Source of the DNA: Pseudomonas arcuscaelestis
Lineage (GTDB): Bacteria; Pseudomonadota; Gammaproteobacteria; Pseudomonadales; Pseudomonadaceae
Direction: 5' to 3'
DNA: 64,000 nt
NCBI RefSeq assembly: GCF_016881005.1
Contig: NZ_JACOPV010000011.1
Location: 1 to 64,000 of the forward strand
Position 1 is the first letter of the stretch, and every line of letters begins with the position of its first letter. Made by a program: the position numbers and the translations under genes. Below the pieces are notes generated by a model, which saw nothing but the letters and a program-made list of their open reading frames with translations, did no database searches and was not told the DNA's origin. This document shows positions 43,427 to 52,394 of the stretch, in pieces.

Positions 43427-44329
43427 TCAGGACCAGGCCACCTTCTGCGGCGCAGGCAGGGCCTGCTCGCGAAACGCCAGATAATGGCGCAACACTTGCG
43501 TTGGCGCTTCTGTATGAGGGTAATGACCAATGCCCGGGAGCAAGACAGCATCTGGGTTTGGAATTAATTCCAGGTAACGCTGATACATATGTGCGCCACA
43601 AACTGGATCCACTGCACCGTTGATAAAACGCAGCGGTATGCCCTCTTTCTGCATCGCCGCGAGCCAACGCTCGCGGTGGGTCGCCCGCTCCGGCACGTAG
43701 GCCACCAACTTGTGCAGGATACGGGTGCCGCGATTGGCAACCATCAGGCTCCAGCAGTCATCCAGGGCACTCTCGCTGGGATGCGTGCAAGGCCCGTAGA
43801 CCTGGGTGACGTTACGCACCAGATCATCACGGCCAAACGAGCGCGCCACCAACCAACCGAGCCGGCTGAGCAGCAGTTTCTGGATCAACAGTGAACGATG
43901 GCATTCAGGAAACAGCCCGCCATTAAGGAACACACAACTGGCAATGTCGGCCCGACCTTCATGATGGCGTGCCAGCAGTTCCTGAGCGACGCTGCCGCCA
44001 TAGTCATGGGCCAACAAGTGAACCGGCTGATCAACTTGCAGGTGTTCAAGCAATGCCTGTTGCAGATCGGCCTGCTCGATCAAGGTGTAGTGGTGATGAA
44101 CGGGTTTGGAGGAATCGCCAAAGCCGAGCATGTCACAGGCAATTACCCGAAAGCGCTGGGTCAGTGGAGCCCACAGGTAGTGCCAGTCCCAGCTTGCAGT
44201 GGGAAAGCCGTGGATAAGCAGCAGTGGTTCACCTTGACCTGCTGTCCAGTATCGAATGGTCTGGCCACGGAAGGTAAGGTTCAGCCCTCGAGTACGCCAG
44301 ACGCATAATGGAATTTCGGTCAAGGGCAT
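43427..44329 (-). CDS. alpha/beta-hydrolase (haloalkane dehalogenase-like)
   Basis: A 300-residue hydrolase with the oxyanion segment LLLIHGFPTASWDWH and an Asp nucleophile in LLAHDYGGSVAQELLA (about residue 113), not Ser, the pattern of epoxide hydrolases and haloalkane dehalogenases. The His is in LPGIGHYPHTEAP near 275. No Shine-Dalgarno is clear at the longest ATG. Natural substrate unknown. Confidence 0.85.
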   Translation of the reverse strand: MPLTEIPLCVWRTRGLNLTFRGQTIRYWTAGQGEPLLLIHGFPTASWDWHYLWAPLTQRFRVIACDMLGFGDSSKPVHHHYTLIEQADLQQALLEHLQVDQPVHLLAHDYGGSVAQELLARHHEGRADIASCVFLNGGLFPECHRSLLIQKLLLSRLGWLVARSFGRDDLVRNVTQVYGPCTHPSESALDDCWSLMVANRGTRILHKLVAYVPERATHRERWLAAMQKEGIPLRFINGAVDPVCGAHMYQRYLELIPNPDAVLLPGIGHYPHTEAPTQVLRHYLAFREQALPAPQKVAWS

Positions 44330-44513
44330 CAGCGTATCCCCGTTGAACAGGGGGATAGCGGGTTGGGCAAGGCATCAGCTGCGATCATTGCAATCACCTC
44401 GGCACATTCGTGTGCTCTAGTGACGCAGTCTAATCAGCACACTGGCAAAGGTAAGTTGCATTGGCAGCCAGCTTATTGACCTTGTGAGTCAGGTAGTAAA
44501 ATAACTCGACCGG

Positions 44514-45200
44514 TCACACCACCAATAGCAGCAACGGTGCGGCAAACAGGTTGAGAAGCCCGGTCAGTACCATCACCAGCCCCGCTACAGAGCCTTCTTC
44601 GCCCCCGACCTCATGGGCCCGACTGACCCCTGCGCCATGCGCGCCAACACCAAACAACGCGCCACGTGCCAAGGGCGTGCGCAACGGCAGAAACTTCAGC
44701 AGCACCCCGCCAAACATCGCGCCCAGCACACCGGTGAACATCACGAAAACCGCTGTCAGCTCCGGCACCCCGTCCAGATCCCGGGCCATTGGCATGGCAA
44801 AGGGCGTGGTAATCGAGCGCGGCAACAACGACAGGCTCACCGAGTTATCCAGCGACAACAGGTGCGCCAGGCCCCAGGAACTGGAGATAGATGCGGCGCT
44901 GCCCACCAGCATTCCCAGGGTCAATGCCGGCCAGTGACGAGCCAGCAGGGCCCGCTGTTGCCAGATCGGAACCGCGAACGCCACCGTCACCGGTCCCAGG
45001 ACCGCCATCAGCCAATGGGTGTCCCGTGAGTATTCGGCGTAAGCCGTGTTCAACGGTACCGCAACCGCCAGCAGCAACGCTGGCACCAGAATCAGCGGCG
45101 ACAACAGGTAACGACCTGTGCGCCGGTACAACCAGCGGCTTCCCAGGTAAGCCGATAGCGTCAGCATCAGCCAGAACAGGGGCATGGGTTCAAGCGTCAT
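44514..45200 (-). CDS. lrgB: LrgB-family membrane protein
   Basis: A 228-residue protein with six or seven membrane helices; LrgB signature in LLPRSITTPFAMPMARDLDG near residues 127-147 and ARGALFGVGAHGAGVSRAHEVG near the end. LrgB works with LrgA, often in murein-hydrolase control or in glycolate/pyruvate export. It overlaps lrgA by 11 bases and is probably controlled by the divergent LysR protein. Confidence 0.9.
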   Translation of the reverse strand: MTLEPMPLFWLMLTLSAYLGSRWLYRRTGRYLLSPLILVPALLLAVAVPLNTAYAEYSRDTHWLMAVLGPVTVAFAVPIWQQRALLARHWPALTLGMLVGSAASISSSWGLAHLLSLDNSVSLSLLPRSITTPFAMPMARDLDGVPELTAVFVMFTGVLGAMFGGVLLKFLPLRTPLARGALFGVGAHGAGVSRAHEVGGEEGSVAGLVMVLTGLLNLFAAPLLLLVV

Positions 45201-45576
45201 GACGCATCCTCCAGCGGCACACCCACTCCACGGTGACGGCTGTCATAACCATGACCATCAAGGTACTGACCGCGATCACCAACAGAATTCGCCAGCCCTC
45301 ATCGCGCAGCAAGCTACCGTAGTCGAGCAGGCTCATCAGCGCAGGAATAAAGAAAAGCAGCATTTCGGCCATCAGAAGACCAGCGCCCAGCTGCAGGGCA
45401 GCAGGCTTGAGCCAACCCAGGGCAAACGCGATCAACAGCAGCGCCAGCCCCATGACCCCACCAGGAATTGGCCAGCCGAGCCAAGCTGCCAGCTGACCGC
45501 CAATTGCATAAAGAGAAAGAAATACTGCCAGTTCGGCGAGTAGACGCAGGAAGCGTTTAAATGATGCGGGTTTCAT
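45190..45576 (-). CDS. lrgA: LrgA/CidA-family membrane protein
   Basis: A 128-residue holin-like protein with four membrane helices (LLAELAVFLSLYAIGGQLAAWL; MGLALLLIAFALGWL; LGAGLLMAEMLLFFIPALMSLLDY). The ATG at 45576 (MKPASFKRF) has GAGG suitably placed; the six-codon extension is disfavoured. First gene of a pair with lrgB. Confidence 0.9.
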   Translation of the reverse strand: MKPASFKRFLRLLAELAVFLSLYAIGGQLAAWLGWPIPGGVMGLALLLIAFALGWLKPAALQLGAGLLMAEMLLFFIPALMSLLDYGSLLRDEGWRILLVIAVSTLMVMVMTAVTVEWVCRWRMRHDA

Positions 45577-45647
45577 CGCAGTGGACCTCTTCAAGGCTCT
45601 ATTCTAGAGCCCCCTTCGCCACGCTAAAAACGAATTGTTAGACTAGC

Positions 45648-45665
45648 TTCCATTCCACAATGGAA
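45648..45665. promoter_or_regulatory. inverted repeat in the lrgAB/LysR divergent region
   Basis: TTCCATT-N4-AATGGAA is a perfect 7-base inverted repeat. Its right arm runs into ATGGAATTC, which recurs at the LysR start (45674). It lies in the 97-base divergent promoter region, a likely LysR binding site. Confidence 0.5.
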
Positions 45666-45673
45666 TTCAGATC

Positions 45674-46561
45674 ATGGAATTCAAACAGCTACGCAGTTTT
45701 ATCGAGGTGATCCACAACGGGGGTTTCACTCAAGCCTCGCACATCCTGAATATCAGCCAGTCAGCCGTGAGCAAGCAAGTGGCCCAGCTCGAACAAGACC
45801 TCGGTACACCCTTACTGGAGCGCCAAGGCTCACAGCTACACCTGACGTCTGCCGGCAAGATTGTGCTGGAACGAGGCGAAGTTATGCTGCGCATGCGCCA
45901 GGAACTGCTCAATGAACTCGATGACCTGAGCCAACTGGGTCGTGGCGAGTTGCGTCTTGGCCTGCCGCAGCTTGGTAGCGACGCGCTGTTTGCCAGGCTG
46001 TTCGCGGAGTACCGTCGGCGCCATCCAAACATCACCATTCATTTGCTTGAAGGCGGTAGCCGCAGTGTCGAGCAAGCGGTGTTGAGCGGCGAGCTGGAGC
46101 TGGGCGGTAGCCTGACACCGAACGATCCGGCATTCGCGTTTCAACCGTTCTGCAATGAACCGCTCGATGCATTGCTGCCCACCGATCACCCCTTGGCCGG
46201 GGCCGGTCGAGTCAGTCTGGCGCAATTGGCCGACACGCCGTTTTTACTCTATCAGCGCAGCTTCGTGCTCAATGACCGGCTGCTTGGCGCGTGCCAGCAA
46301 ATGGGCTTTACCCCAAAGGAAGGTGGGAGAAGCGGCCAGGCCGACTTCCTCGCCGCTCTAGTAGCCGCAGGCCAGGGCGTCGTGTTGCTGCCGAGCGTAG
46401 TAGCCCGAGGCCTGGAACGCCCCGGCGTGGTTCGCCTGACGCTGAGCGAACCAACCGAGCTGCGCTGGGACATCGCCTTTATCTGGCGACAAGGCGCTTA
46501 TCTGTCACGCGCAGCGCAGGCCTGGCTGCAATTGCTGCGCGAGCAACCTCACACGGATTGA
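45674..46561 (+). CDS. LysR-family regulator (CidR-like), divergent from lrgAB
   Basis: A 295-residue LysR protein: helix-turn-helix at about 3-62 (FIEVIHNGGFTQASHIL, ISQSAVSKQVAQLEQDLG) and effector domain after it. Location next to lrgAB resembles CidR, which controls cid/lrg genes. It ends directly against the convergent flavodoxin gene. Confidence 0.88.
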   Translation: MEFKQLRSFIEVIHNGGFTQASHILNISQSAVSKQVAQLEQDLGTPLLERQGSQLHLTSAGKIVLERGEVMLRMRQELLNELDDLSQLGRGELRLGLPQLGSDALFARLFAEYRRRHPNITIHLLEGGSRSVEQAVLSGELELGGSLTPNDPAFAFQPFCNEPLDALLPTDHPLAGAGRVSLAQLADTPFLLYQRSFVLNDRLLGACQQMGFTPKEGGRSGQADFLAALVAAGQGVVLLPSVVARGLERPGVVRLTLSEPTELRWDIAFIWRQGAYLSRAAQAWLQLLREQPHTD

Positions 46562-47017
46562 TCAGCTACGCAGCGCGCTGATCAATTCGGCCAGCCATGG
46601 CTCGGCATCGGTTTCCGGGGTTACCGTTTCGCTGGCATCCAGGCGCAGCATTGGTAGCACTTCGGTAACACCCATCTCGGCGAACAACTCACGCATCTGT
46701 TCGCCACCACCACAGAAGGTGTCTCCGTAGCTGGAATCACCCAGGCCGATCACGGCGCCGGGAAGCCCACGCCAGGCTGCGGGCAGCACATCGCGAATTT
46801 CACTGAACAAAGGCATCAGGTTATCAGGCAGCTCGCCCATCCCCGTGGTTGAGGTCACCGCCAGGAAGGCTTCAGGAGCAAAGCCCTGAAGGTCTTGCAA
46901 CGTAGCGCGATTGGCGTGCCAGGCCTCGAATCCTGCAGCGTTGAGCAGGGTTTGAGCATGCCGGGCGACTTCTTCGGCTGAACCGTAGACCGAACCGGAA
47001 AGGATGGCGACTTTCAT
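46562..47017 (-). CDS. flavodoxin (MioC-like)
   Basis: A 151-residue flavodoxin: FMN phosphate loop SGSVYGSAEEVARHA at about 7-21 and FMN ring loops AVTSTTGMGELPDN and GLGDSSYGDTFCGGG. Start 47017 follows GGAA; the frame is open 18 codons upstream without a site. Serves as a one-electron carrier; partners unknown. The MioC type has been tied to biotin synthesis in E. coli. Confidence 0.9.
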   Translation of the reverse strand: MKVAILSGSVYGSAEEVARHAQTLLNAAGFEAWHANRATLQDLQGFAPEAFLAVTSTTGMGELPDNLMPLFSEIRDVLPAAWRGLPGAVIGLGDSSYGDTFCGGGEQMRELFAEMGVTEVLPMLRLDASETVTPETDAEPWLAELISALRS

Positions 47018-47156
47018 AGAGTATTCCGAAGCTGAGTAAAAACGTAGGATACTAGCATTGGACACTGGCAAAAGGCCTCATTCTCCAGATGTGAGGCGCC
47101 AGCCAATCCTCTAGAATCTACCGCCGTTCTTGATTCAGTCTTGCGGAACTCGTCGA

Positions 47157-47615
47157 ATGATTAACGCAACATTGCTGCAACGTATGGTCGATGCCTCGAT
47201 CGACGGCGTCGTGATTGCCGAGCAAGAAGGTGATGACGACACCATCCTGATTTATGTGAATCCGGCATTCGAACGAATGACCGGTTACCAGGCCAACGAT
47301 ATTCTCTATCAGGACTGCCGATTCCTGCAGGCTGATGATCGTGACCAGGACGCCCGCACGCGAATCCGGGAGGCAATCAAGAGCGGCCGGCCAAGCCGGG
47401 AAATCCTGCGTAACTATCGCAAGGATGGCAGCATGTTCTGGAACGAACTGTCGATCACCCCGGTGCTCAACGAGGCCGATCAGCTCAAATATTTCATTGG
47501 TATCCAGAAGGATGTCACCCGCCAGATCGAGAGCGAACATCGGCTGGTGGAACTGGAACGCGAGCTTGCCGACGCCAGGGCACATATTTCCAGGCTGGAA
47601 AGCGACGAACGGTAA
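47157..47615 (+). CDS. short LOV-domain blue-light photoreceptor (PpSB-type)
   Basis: A 152-residue protein that is little more than a LOV domain: N-cap MINATLLQRMVDAS, core with the photoactive Cys in DCRFLQADDRDQ (Cys 54), NYRKDGSMFWNELSITPV and FIGIQKDVTRQ, then a C-terminal coiled helix. Flavin-binding residues (N in VNPAFE, Q in IGIQKD) are present. It corresponds to the P. putida short LOV proteins that form a flavin-Cys adduct in blue light. The ATG at 47157 is preferred to a TTG nine codons upstream because it gives the family N-terminus. Confidence 0.93.
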   Translation: MINATLLQRMVDASIDGVVIAEQEGDDDTILIYVNPAFERMTGYQANDILYQDCRFLQADDRDQDARTRIREAIKSGRPSREILRNYRKDGSMFWNELSITPVLNEADQLKYFIGIQKDVTRQIESEHRLVELERELADARAHISRLESDER

Positions 47616-47686
47616 AAACAAAACTACCGTATGGTTGTCCATCACGGTGACTAAATGCATTCACGACTGACCTTTCGAGTTCGACC

Positions 47687-48304
47687 ATGCAAGCAGATGC
47701 CCTCCTGACTCAGGACGAGTTGGACTTTATCAGGACCATGCAGCGCACCTCACAGCCTTCTTCGGCTGAGTCGCCTTCGCGCCTGATGGTCAATGGCGGC
47801 CCCGAGATCAAGCACCTGTTGACCCAACTCATTGCCCAGGAGCAAGTCACCCTGCAGGCGCAGTTCGACAACCACCAGATGACCTTCCCCCTGCATCTGG
47901 TCGAAGACGAATTCCACTCCTTGCAACTGCAACTGGGTGCGCCGCACATCTACGAAGAAGGTCCGATGGTACGGCCATGGCGCCTGACCCTCGAGACCCC
48001 AGTCGCGTTGGAAGATGAACTGGGCCTGAGCACCGGTTTGTGGGTTCGGGAAATTTCCTTCAAGGGCGTGCTGGTGGAGTTTCGGGATCAGCCCAAACCA
48101 CCGACAACCTTCGATCTCTGGTTTGCCCCTGCCCATTGCACGCCGATTGCCCTGCACGGCATTCTGCAGCGGCGAACCGGGCAAAATCTGGCAGCGTACA
48201 ACCTCAACCAGAGCCAGCAGGCAGAAATCGACCGGCTACGCGAATACATCCTCCAGGCCCATCGCCAAGCTCACCCGGAGCTGCACCCTCAACTGTCCAA
48301 GTGA
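47687..48304 (+). CDS. PilZ-like hypothetical protein downstream of the LOV gene
   Basis: A 205-residue protein. After a coil-rich head comes a beta-rich part (VTLQAQFDNHQMTFPLHLV; WVREISFKGVLVEFRDQP; LHGILQRRTGQNLAAYNL) that resembles a PilZ barrel, but the cyclic-di-GMP RxxxR and D/NxSxxG motifs are not complete (SFKGV instead of the usual). Same strand as the LOV gene, 71 bases downstream, and it overlaps the convergent MerR gene by 16 bases. The fold is inferred. Confidence 0.45.
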   Translation: MQADALLTQDELDFIRTMQRTSQPSSAESPSRLMVNGGPEIKHLLTQLIAQEQVTLQAQFDNHQMTFPLHLVEDEFHSLQLQLGAPHIYEEGPMVRPWRLTLETPVALEDELGLSTGLWVREISFKGVLVEFRDQPKPPTTFDLWFAPAHCTPIALHGILQRRTGQNLAAYNLNQSQQAEIDRLREYILQAHRQAHPELHPQLSK

Positions 48305-49239
48305 CCTGCCAGTGATTGCTGCAGGCGACGCAGCATCAAGCGCCCTTCATTACCAAGGCACGCCACTTGCGAACCGATAAGGTTGTCCTGTGCCATTTCT
48401 GCCGCCTCTCCTGCCAGCAGTAACGGGCACTCCAAGCCCAGGGCAAGGCGAGCCAGGCGCTTGGGCAAGTCGTGCGCCGGTGGATGATTGGAGAACAGCA
48501 CCAGGGCGTGCGGGGTCATGCGCTCGCAAACCAGGGTGAGTTCTTCCACAGGCTGGCCCAGACCTAATACCGTCACGCCGATTTCACTGGTGCCCAGCAT
48601 CAGTGCGGCTACCAGCAGCTCCAACTCGCGACAGTGGCCGGGTATCGCCGCAAGCACTACCCTGACCTCCTGCTGGCCGGCGCTCAATTGCAGGCGCTGC
48701 AACACCCGGCCGCGCAGAAAGCCATCAAGAAACAGCCATTCGCTGAGGTGGCCGAACGCTTCCTGGGTGCTGCGCAACTCCTGCCAGACCGGCAAGAAGA
48801 TGTCCTGGAATGCCACCACCTGTGGATAAGTACTGAACACCTGACCGTACACCTGCTCCAGGCGCAGTTCATCGAACGCTCTTACAGCCTGGCGCAGTTG
48901 CAGTTGCCACTGTTTGAAATCGTCTTTGGAAACCGGGTTGGGTATACCTTCGCTTTGCAGCTTGAGGCTCTGGCTGCGTGCCAGGATCTTGCCAACCTTG
49001 CTCACGGCGACGCCACGCTCGATCCAACCAAGGATATTGCGCACCTCGTCGATATCGGCCTGGGAATAGAGTCGGTGCCCACTTTCGGTGCGCGTCGGCT
49101 GGATCAGCCCATATCGGCGCTCCCAGGCTCGCAGCGTAACCGGGTTGATACCCGTCAGACGCGAGACTTCACGAATGGGAAACAGCTCCTCATGATCGAG
49201 GTCACCGGCGTTCGATGAAGGCTGGGCAGATTCAAGCAT
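48289..49239 (-). CDS. MerR/LitR-type regulator (class II LitR, PplR-like)
   Basis: A 316-residue protein: MerR helix-turn-helix at about residues 18-85 (ELFPIREVSRLTGINPVTLR, WERRYGLIQPTRTESGHRLYS), then a helical bundle and a B12-binding-type fold (IPGHCRELELLVAALML, GVTVLGLGQPVEEL). The adenosylcobalamin ligands of CarH/LitR (W-x9-EH and the lower-ligand His) are not conserved, the mark of class II LitR proteins of P. putida, which act with short LOV proteins. The start at 49239 has no strong ribosome binding site. Confidence 0.85.
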   Translation of the reverse strand: MLESAQPSSNAGDLDHEELFPIREVSRLTGINPVTLRAWERRYGLIQPTRTESGHRLYSQADIDEVRNILGWIERGVAVSKVGKILARSQSLKLQSEGIPNPVSKDDFKQWQLQLRQAVRAFDELRLEQVYGQVFSTYPQVVAFQDIFLPVWQELRSTQEAFGHLSEWLFLDGFLRGRVLQRLQLSAGQQEVRVVLAAIPGHCRELELLVAALMLGTSEIGVTVLGLGQPVEELTLVCERMTPHALVLFSNHPPAHDLPKRLARLALGLECPLLLAGEAAEMAQDNLIGSQVACLGNEGRLMLRRLQQSLAGHLDS

Positions 49240-49337
49240 TGCCAGAAAACCACGACTCTTTGGGGGTAGCGCACATTCTACTCCGGGCAATACAAAAGCG
49301 ACTATTGGCATTTCTGTCAGTTGGCGACAACCCAGCA

Positions 49338-49366
49338 CTGACGGGTCAGTTTATTTGAGGAATAAT
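49338..49366 (+). promoter_or_regulatory. putative promoter of the ABM-domain membrane protein gene
   Basis: CTGACG (49338-49343), 17-base spacer, AATAAT (49361-49366). A CTGAC-N3-GTCAG-like repeat (CTGACGGGTCAG) overlaps the -35 box, so a dimeric regulator such as the divergent MerR/LitR protein could bind there. Confidence 0.45.
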
Positions 49367-49465
49367 CCGTGCCCGCTTTTTGCATGCAACCCGATGCAGT
49401 CCACCACTCCGGATGCATTACACGGGCAAGGCCATCCGCCCTGCCCCGTTGCCAGGAGATACACA

Positions 49466-50035
49466 ATGTCTACCCCTCCCGTTACGTTGATGGTAACGCG
49501 CCGCGTTGCCGAAGGCCGCTATCAGGACCTGATGAGCTGGCTTCACGAAGGCGAACAATTGGCCACCGACTTTGCCGGCTACCTGGGCTCCGGCGTACTG
49601 GCGCCACCGCCACAGGGCGACGAGTTTCAGATCATCTTCCGCTTTACCAACGAGCAAACCATGCATGCATGGGAGCACTCGGCTTCGCGCAACGCCTGGC
49701 TGACCCGTGGCAACGGTCTGTTCGAACAGCCGCAAGAGCTGCGGGTCAGTGGCCTGGACGGCTGGTTTGGCACCAATTTGGTGCAGCGACCCCCACGCTG
49801 GAAACAAGCTGTGGCAATCTGGCTGGCGTTCTTTCCGGTCTCACTTTTGTTCAACCTGTTGTTCGGCCACTGGCTGGCCGCCTTGGACCTGGTCCCGCGC
49901 ATACTGCTGAGTACGCTGGGGTTAACGCCGCTGATGGTGTATTTGTTCATTCCCTTGTCCACCCGCCTGCTGGCCAACTGGCTCAATGCCCCAGCACGCG
50001 GCTGCAGGCCGCAGGGTGCGCGCAACGCGGTCTAG
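49466..50035 (+). CDS. antibiotic biosynthesis monooxygenase (ABM) domain protein with C-terminal membrane helices
   Basis: A 189-residue protein. The N-terminal half is an ABM ferredoxin-like domain (VTLMVTRRVAEGRYQDLMSWL; FQIIFRFTNEQTMHAWEHSASRNAWL); after residue 112 two membrane helices follow (WKQAVAIWLAFFPVSLLFNLLFG; LLSTLGLTPLMVYLFIPLS). AGGAG is seven bases before the ATG at 49466. It is divergent from the LitR-type regulator and a likely target. Function unknown. Confidence 0.85.
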   Translation: MSTPPVTLMVTRRVAEGRYQDLMSWLHEGEQLATDFAGYLGSGVLAPPPQGDEFQIIFRFTNEQTMHAWEHSASRNAWLTRGNGLFEQPQELRVSGLDGWFGTNLVQRPPRWKQAVAIWLAFFPVSLLFNLLFGHWLAALDLVPRILLSTLGLTPLMVYLFIPLSTRLLANWLNAPARGCRPQGARNAV

Positions 50036-50090
50036 TTCGGGTATGCTGGCGGTAATCCAAGCGAACCTGTAAAAGTTGACCGCCCCCACC

Positions 50091-50789
50091 ATGAACAGCC
50101 CAATTCTTGTCACCGGAGCCAGCCAGCGAGTCGGACTGGCGTTGGCCCTGAACCTGGCGCAGGCCGGCCATACCGTGGTCAGCGCCAGCCGTAGCAAAAA
50201 CGCCGAGGCGCCGCACCCGAACATCATCCAGTTCCAGGCCGATCTGTGCCGGGAAGACGACCGCCAGGCCCTGATCGACCACCTCACGAGCAACTATAAC
50301 GGCCTCAGGGCAATTATTCACAACGCCTCGTTGTGGCTCGACGACGACCTGGTCAATCTCAATACCATGTTCAAACTGCACGTCGAAGCGCCCTACCACC
50401 TGAACCTGGCGCTGGGCGAGCAACTGTTGAAAATGGCCAAGGCCGATATCATCCATATCTGCGACGAAACCTCCTCGCGCGGCAGCAAGAGCCACATTGG
50501 CTACGCCGCCACCAAGGCTGCGCTGCAGAACATGGTGTTGTCCTTTGCCGAGAAATACGCACCGGTGGTGCGAGTCAACGCGATTCTGCCCGGGCTGCTG
50601 ATTCTCAAGGAAAACAGTGACGAAGCGTATCGTCAGCAAACCTTGAAAAAGGCCTTGCTGGAATTTGAACCGGGCGCGCAGCCGCTGATCGAGGCGGTGC
50701 AATTCCTCCTCGAAAGCCAATACAGCACCGGCAGCAGTGTGGTCATCAACGGTGGCCGCCATCTAAAAAACCGCATCGCGGTAGACTGA
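50091..50789 (+). CDS. folM: dihydromonapterin reductase
   Basis: A 232-residue short-chain dehydrogenase close to FolM: ILVTGASQRVGLALALNLA at the N-terminus, IIHNASLWLDDD, catalytic YAATKAALQNM (about residues 143-147) and ILPGLLILKENSDEAYRQ. FolM reduces dihydromonapterin to tetrahydromonapterin, the phenylalanine hydroxylase cofactor in Pseudomonas. The ATG at 50091 gives the family N-terminus. Confidence 0.9.
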   Translation: MNSPILVTGASQRVGLALALNLAQAGHTVVSASRSKNAEAPHPNIIQFQADLCREDDRQALIDHLTSNYNGLRAIIHNASLWLDDDLVNLNTMFKLHVEAPYHLNLALGEQLLKMAKADIIHICDETSSRGSKSHIGYAATKAALQNMVLSFAEKYAPVVRVNAILPGLLILKENSDEAYRQQTLKKALLEFEPGAQPLIEAVQFLLESQYSTGSSVVINGGRHLKNRIAVD

Positions 50790-50813
50790 ATTGTCCTTGT
50801 CACGAGAATGACC

Positions 50814-51102
<289 letters not shown>

Positions 51103-51110
<8 letters not shown>

Positions 51111-51441
51111 TCTGAACACCCTGCGCAAAAGCCTCAACAGTGGCGAGCACGCCTTCGCCGATACCCTGGCTTTTGTCGCAGCGCACTACGAGTACCAGCC
51201 ACAAGCATTCAACAATGGCGGCGTAGAAAGTGCTGCCGGGCAGAATGAAGGCTCATGCAAAACCCTGGGCCTGGCCCTGCTCGAAGGCCTGAGCAACGAA
51301 GAAGCGTTGTTGGCGTTTGGCGAACACTACCGCTCGGTCCTGGCCACCCCTGAGGGCAGCGACCACGGCAACATCCGCGCCCTGATGCAGCACGGTCTGG
51401 CCGGCGTCACGTTCGCGGCACAACCGCTCAAGGCTCGCTAA
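51103..51441 (+). CDS. HopJ-family protein
   Basis: A 112-residue protein of the HopJ family (EHAFADTLAFVAAHYEYQPQ, AFNNGGVESAAGQNEGSCK, LAFGEHYRSVLATPEGSDH). HopJ was named for a P. syringae type III effector, but this chromosomal relative is widespread in bacteria with no secretion system nearby and probably has a housekeeping role. It overlaps DUF1244 by eight bases and the convergent hydrolase by 14. Confidence 0.9.
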
Positions 51442-52375
51442 GGGCGAGCAGGCGTCCCGGCGCGCCATCGGCCAGTTGCCCGTGTTGCAGCCACTGCAGG
51501 GCAATTGGCCAGAGCCGGGTCTCGAAACGATTGTGAAAAAAGGCGAAATGGCCAATCTGCGCTTCGCCGATATCGGCCGGTGCTATGCGCAAATGGCTGG
51601 GTGAACTCGATGCGCAGTAACTGAGCAAGCGCTCGATTGCCGCAACCGTGCCGAAAGGATCATCGGTCAGACTGATCGCCAATGTTTGCGCCCTGAACTG
51701 GGCAAATGGCCGCTCGACCAAAGCCTTGCCACTGGGGCGTCGCTCGTAGGCTGCGCTCAAGGTGCTCCAGTCTTTCACCACGCCGGCTGGAGTGTCCTCC
51801 AACCAACCCAGGCGCTTGCCGGGAAAATACCCAAAGAGTTGTGTCAGCAACGGCATTACCACATGCCACTTGCCAAACAGTTGCCAGCGGCTGTCGGCGG
51901 CGTAGTCGCGCCAATAAGCGAACTGCGCGCCCACCGTTACCAACCTGCGCAACTGAGTTGACGATGCTGCCAATCCCGCCGCACAGCCACCAAAGCTATG
52001 GCCGACAACATCGATTGGCTGACCGGGAAACTCGCGGCGAGCACGCTGCAGTACCGCTTCGAAATCCAGTACGCCCCAGTCGGTCCAGGTGGCCTTGAAG
52101 TTGCGCATCGACGCCGGGCGCGACTCTCCAATGCCGCGATAGTCATAGGTCATGACATCGAAGCCGTGGCTGAACAGGTATTGGGCAAAACGGGCGTAGT
52201 AACTGCAACGCACCGAAGTGGCAGCATTGATGATCACCACCGGGCGTGCGCTGTCGACCAATGGATGGCGCCAGCTGAAACCGCCGATGGAATATCCATC
52301 GCTTGCCGCTTCGCGAAACGCTTGTGCAGCGCTGCTGGCGGCCAATAGAGGTGAAAATGCTTCGAGGCTGCTCAT
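51428..52375 (-). CDS. alpha/beta-hydrolase (serine type)
   Basis: A 315-residue hydrolase. The nucleophile elbow IDVVGHSFGGCAAGLA has Ser near residue 125; a His lies near 283 (QIGHFAFFH). Segments VVIINAATSVRCSYYARFAQYL and YDYRGIGESRPASM fit lipase/esterase relatives of the hydrolase-4 type. Substrate unknown. Confidence 0.85.
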   Translation of the reverse strand: MSSLEAFSPLLAASSAAQAFREAASDGYSIGGFSWRHPLVDSARPVVIINAATSVRCSYYARFAQYLFSHGFDVMTYDYRGIGESRPASMRNFKATWTDWGVLDFEAVLQRARREFPGQPIDVVGHSFGGCAAGLAASSTQLRRLVTVGAQFAYWRDYAADSRWQLFGKWHVVMPLLTQLFGYFPGKRLGWLEDTPAGVVKDWSTLSAAYERRPSGKALVERPFAQFRAQTLAISLTDDPFGTVAAIERLLSYCASSSPSHLRIAPADIGEAQIGHFAFFHNRFETRLWPIALQWLQHGQLADGAPGRLLALSEP

Positions 52376-52394
52376 CGGGAAACCTCAAACAGTC

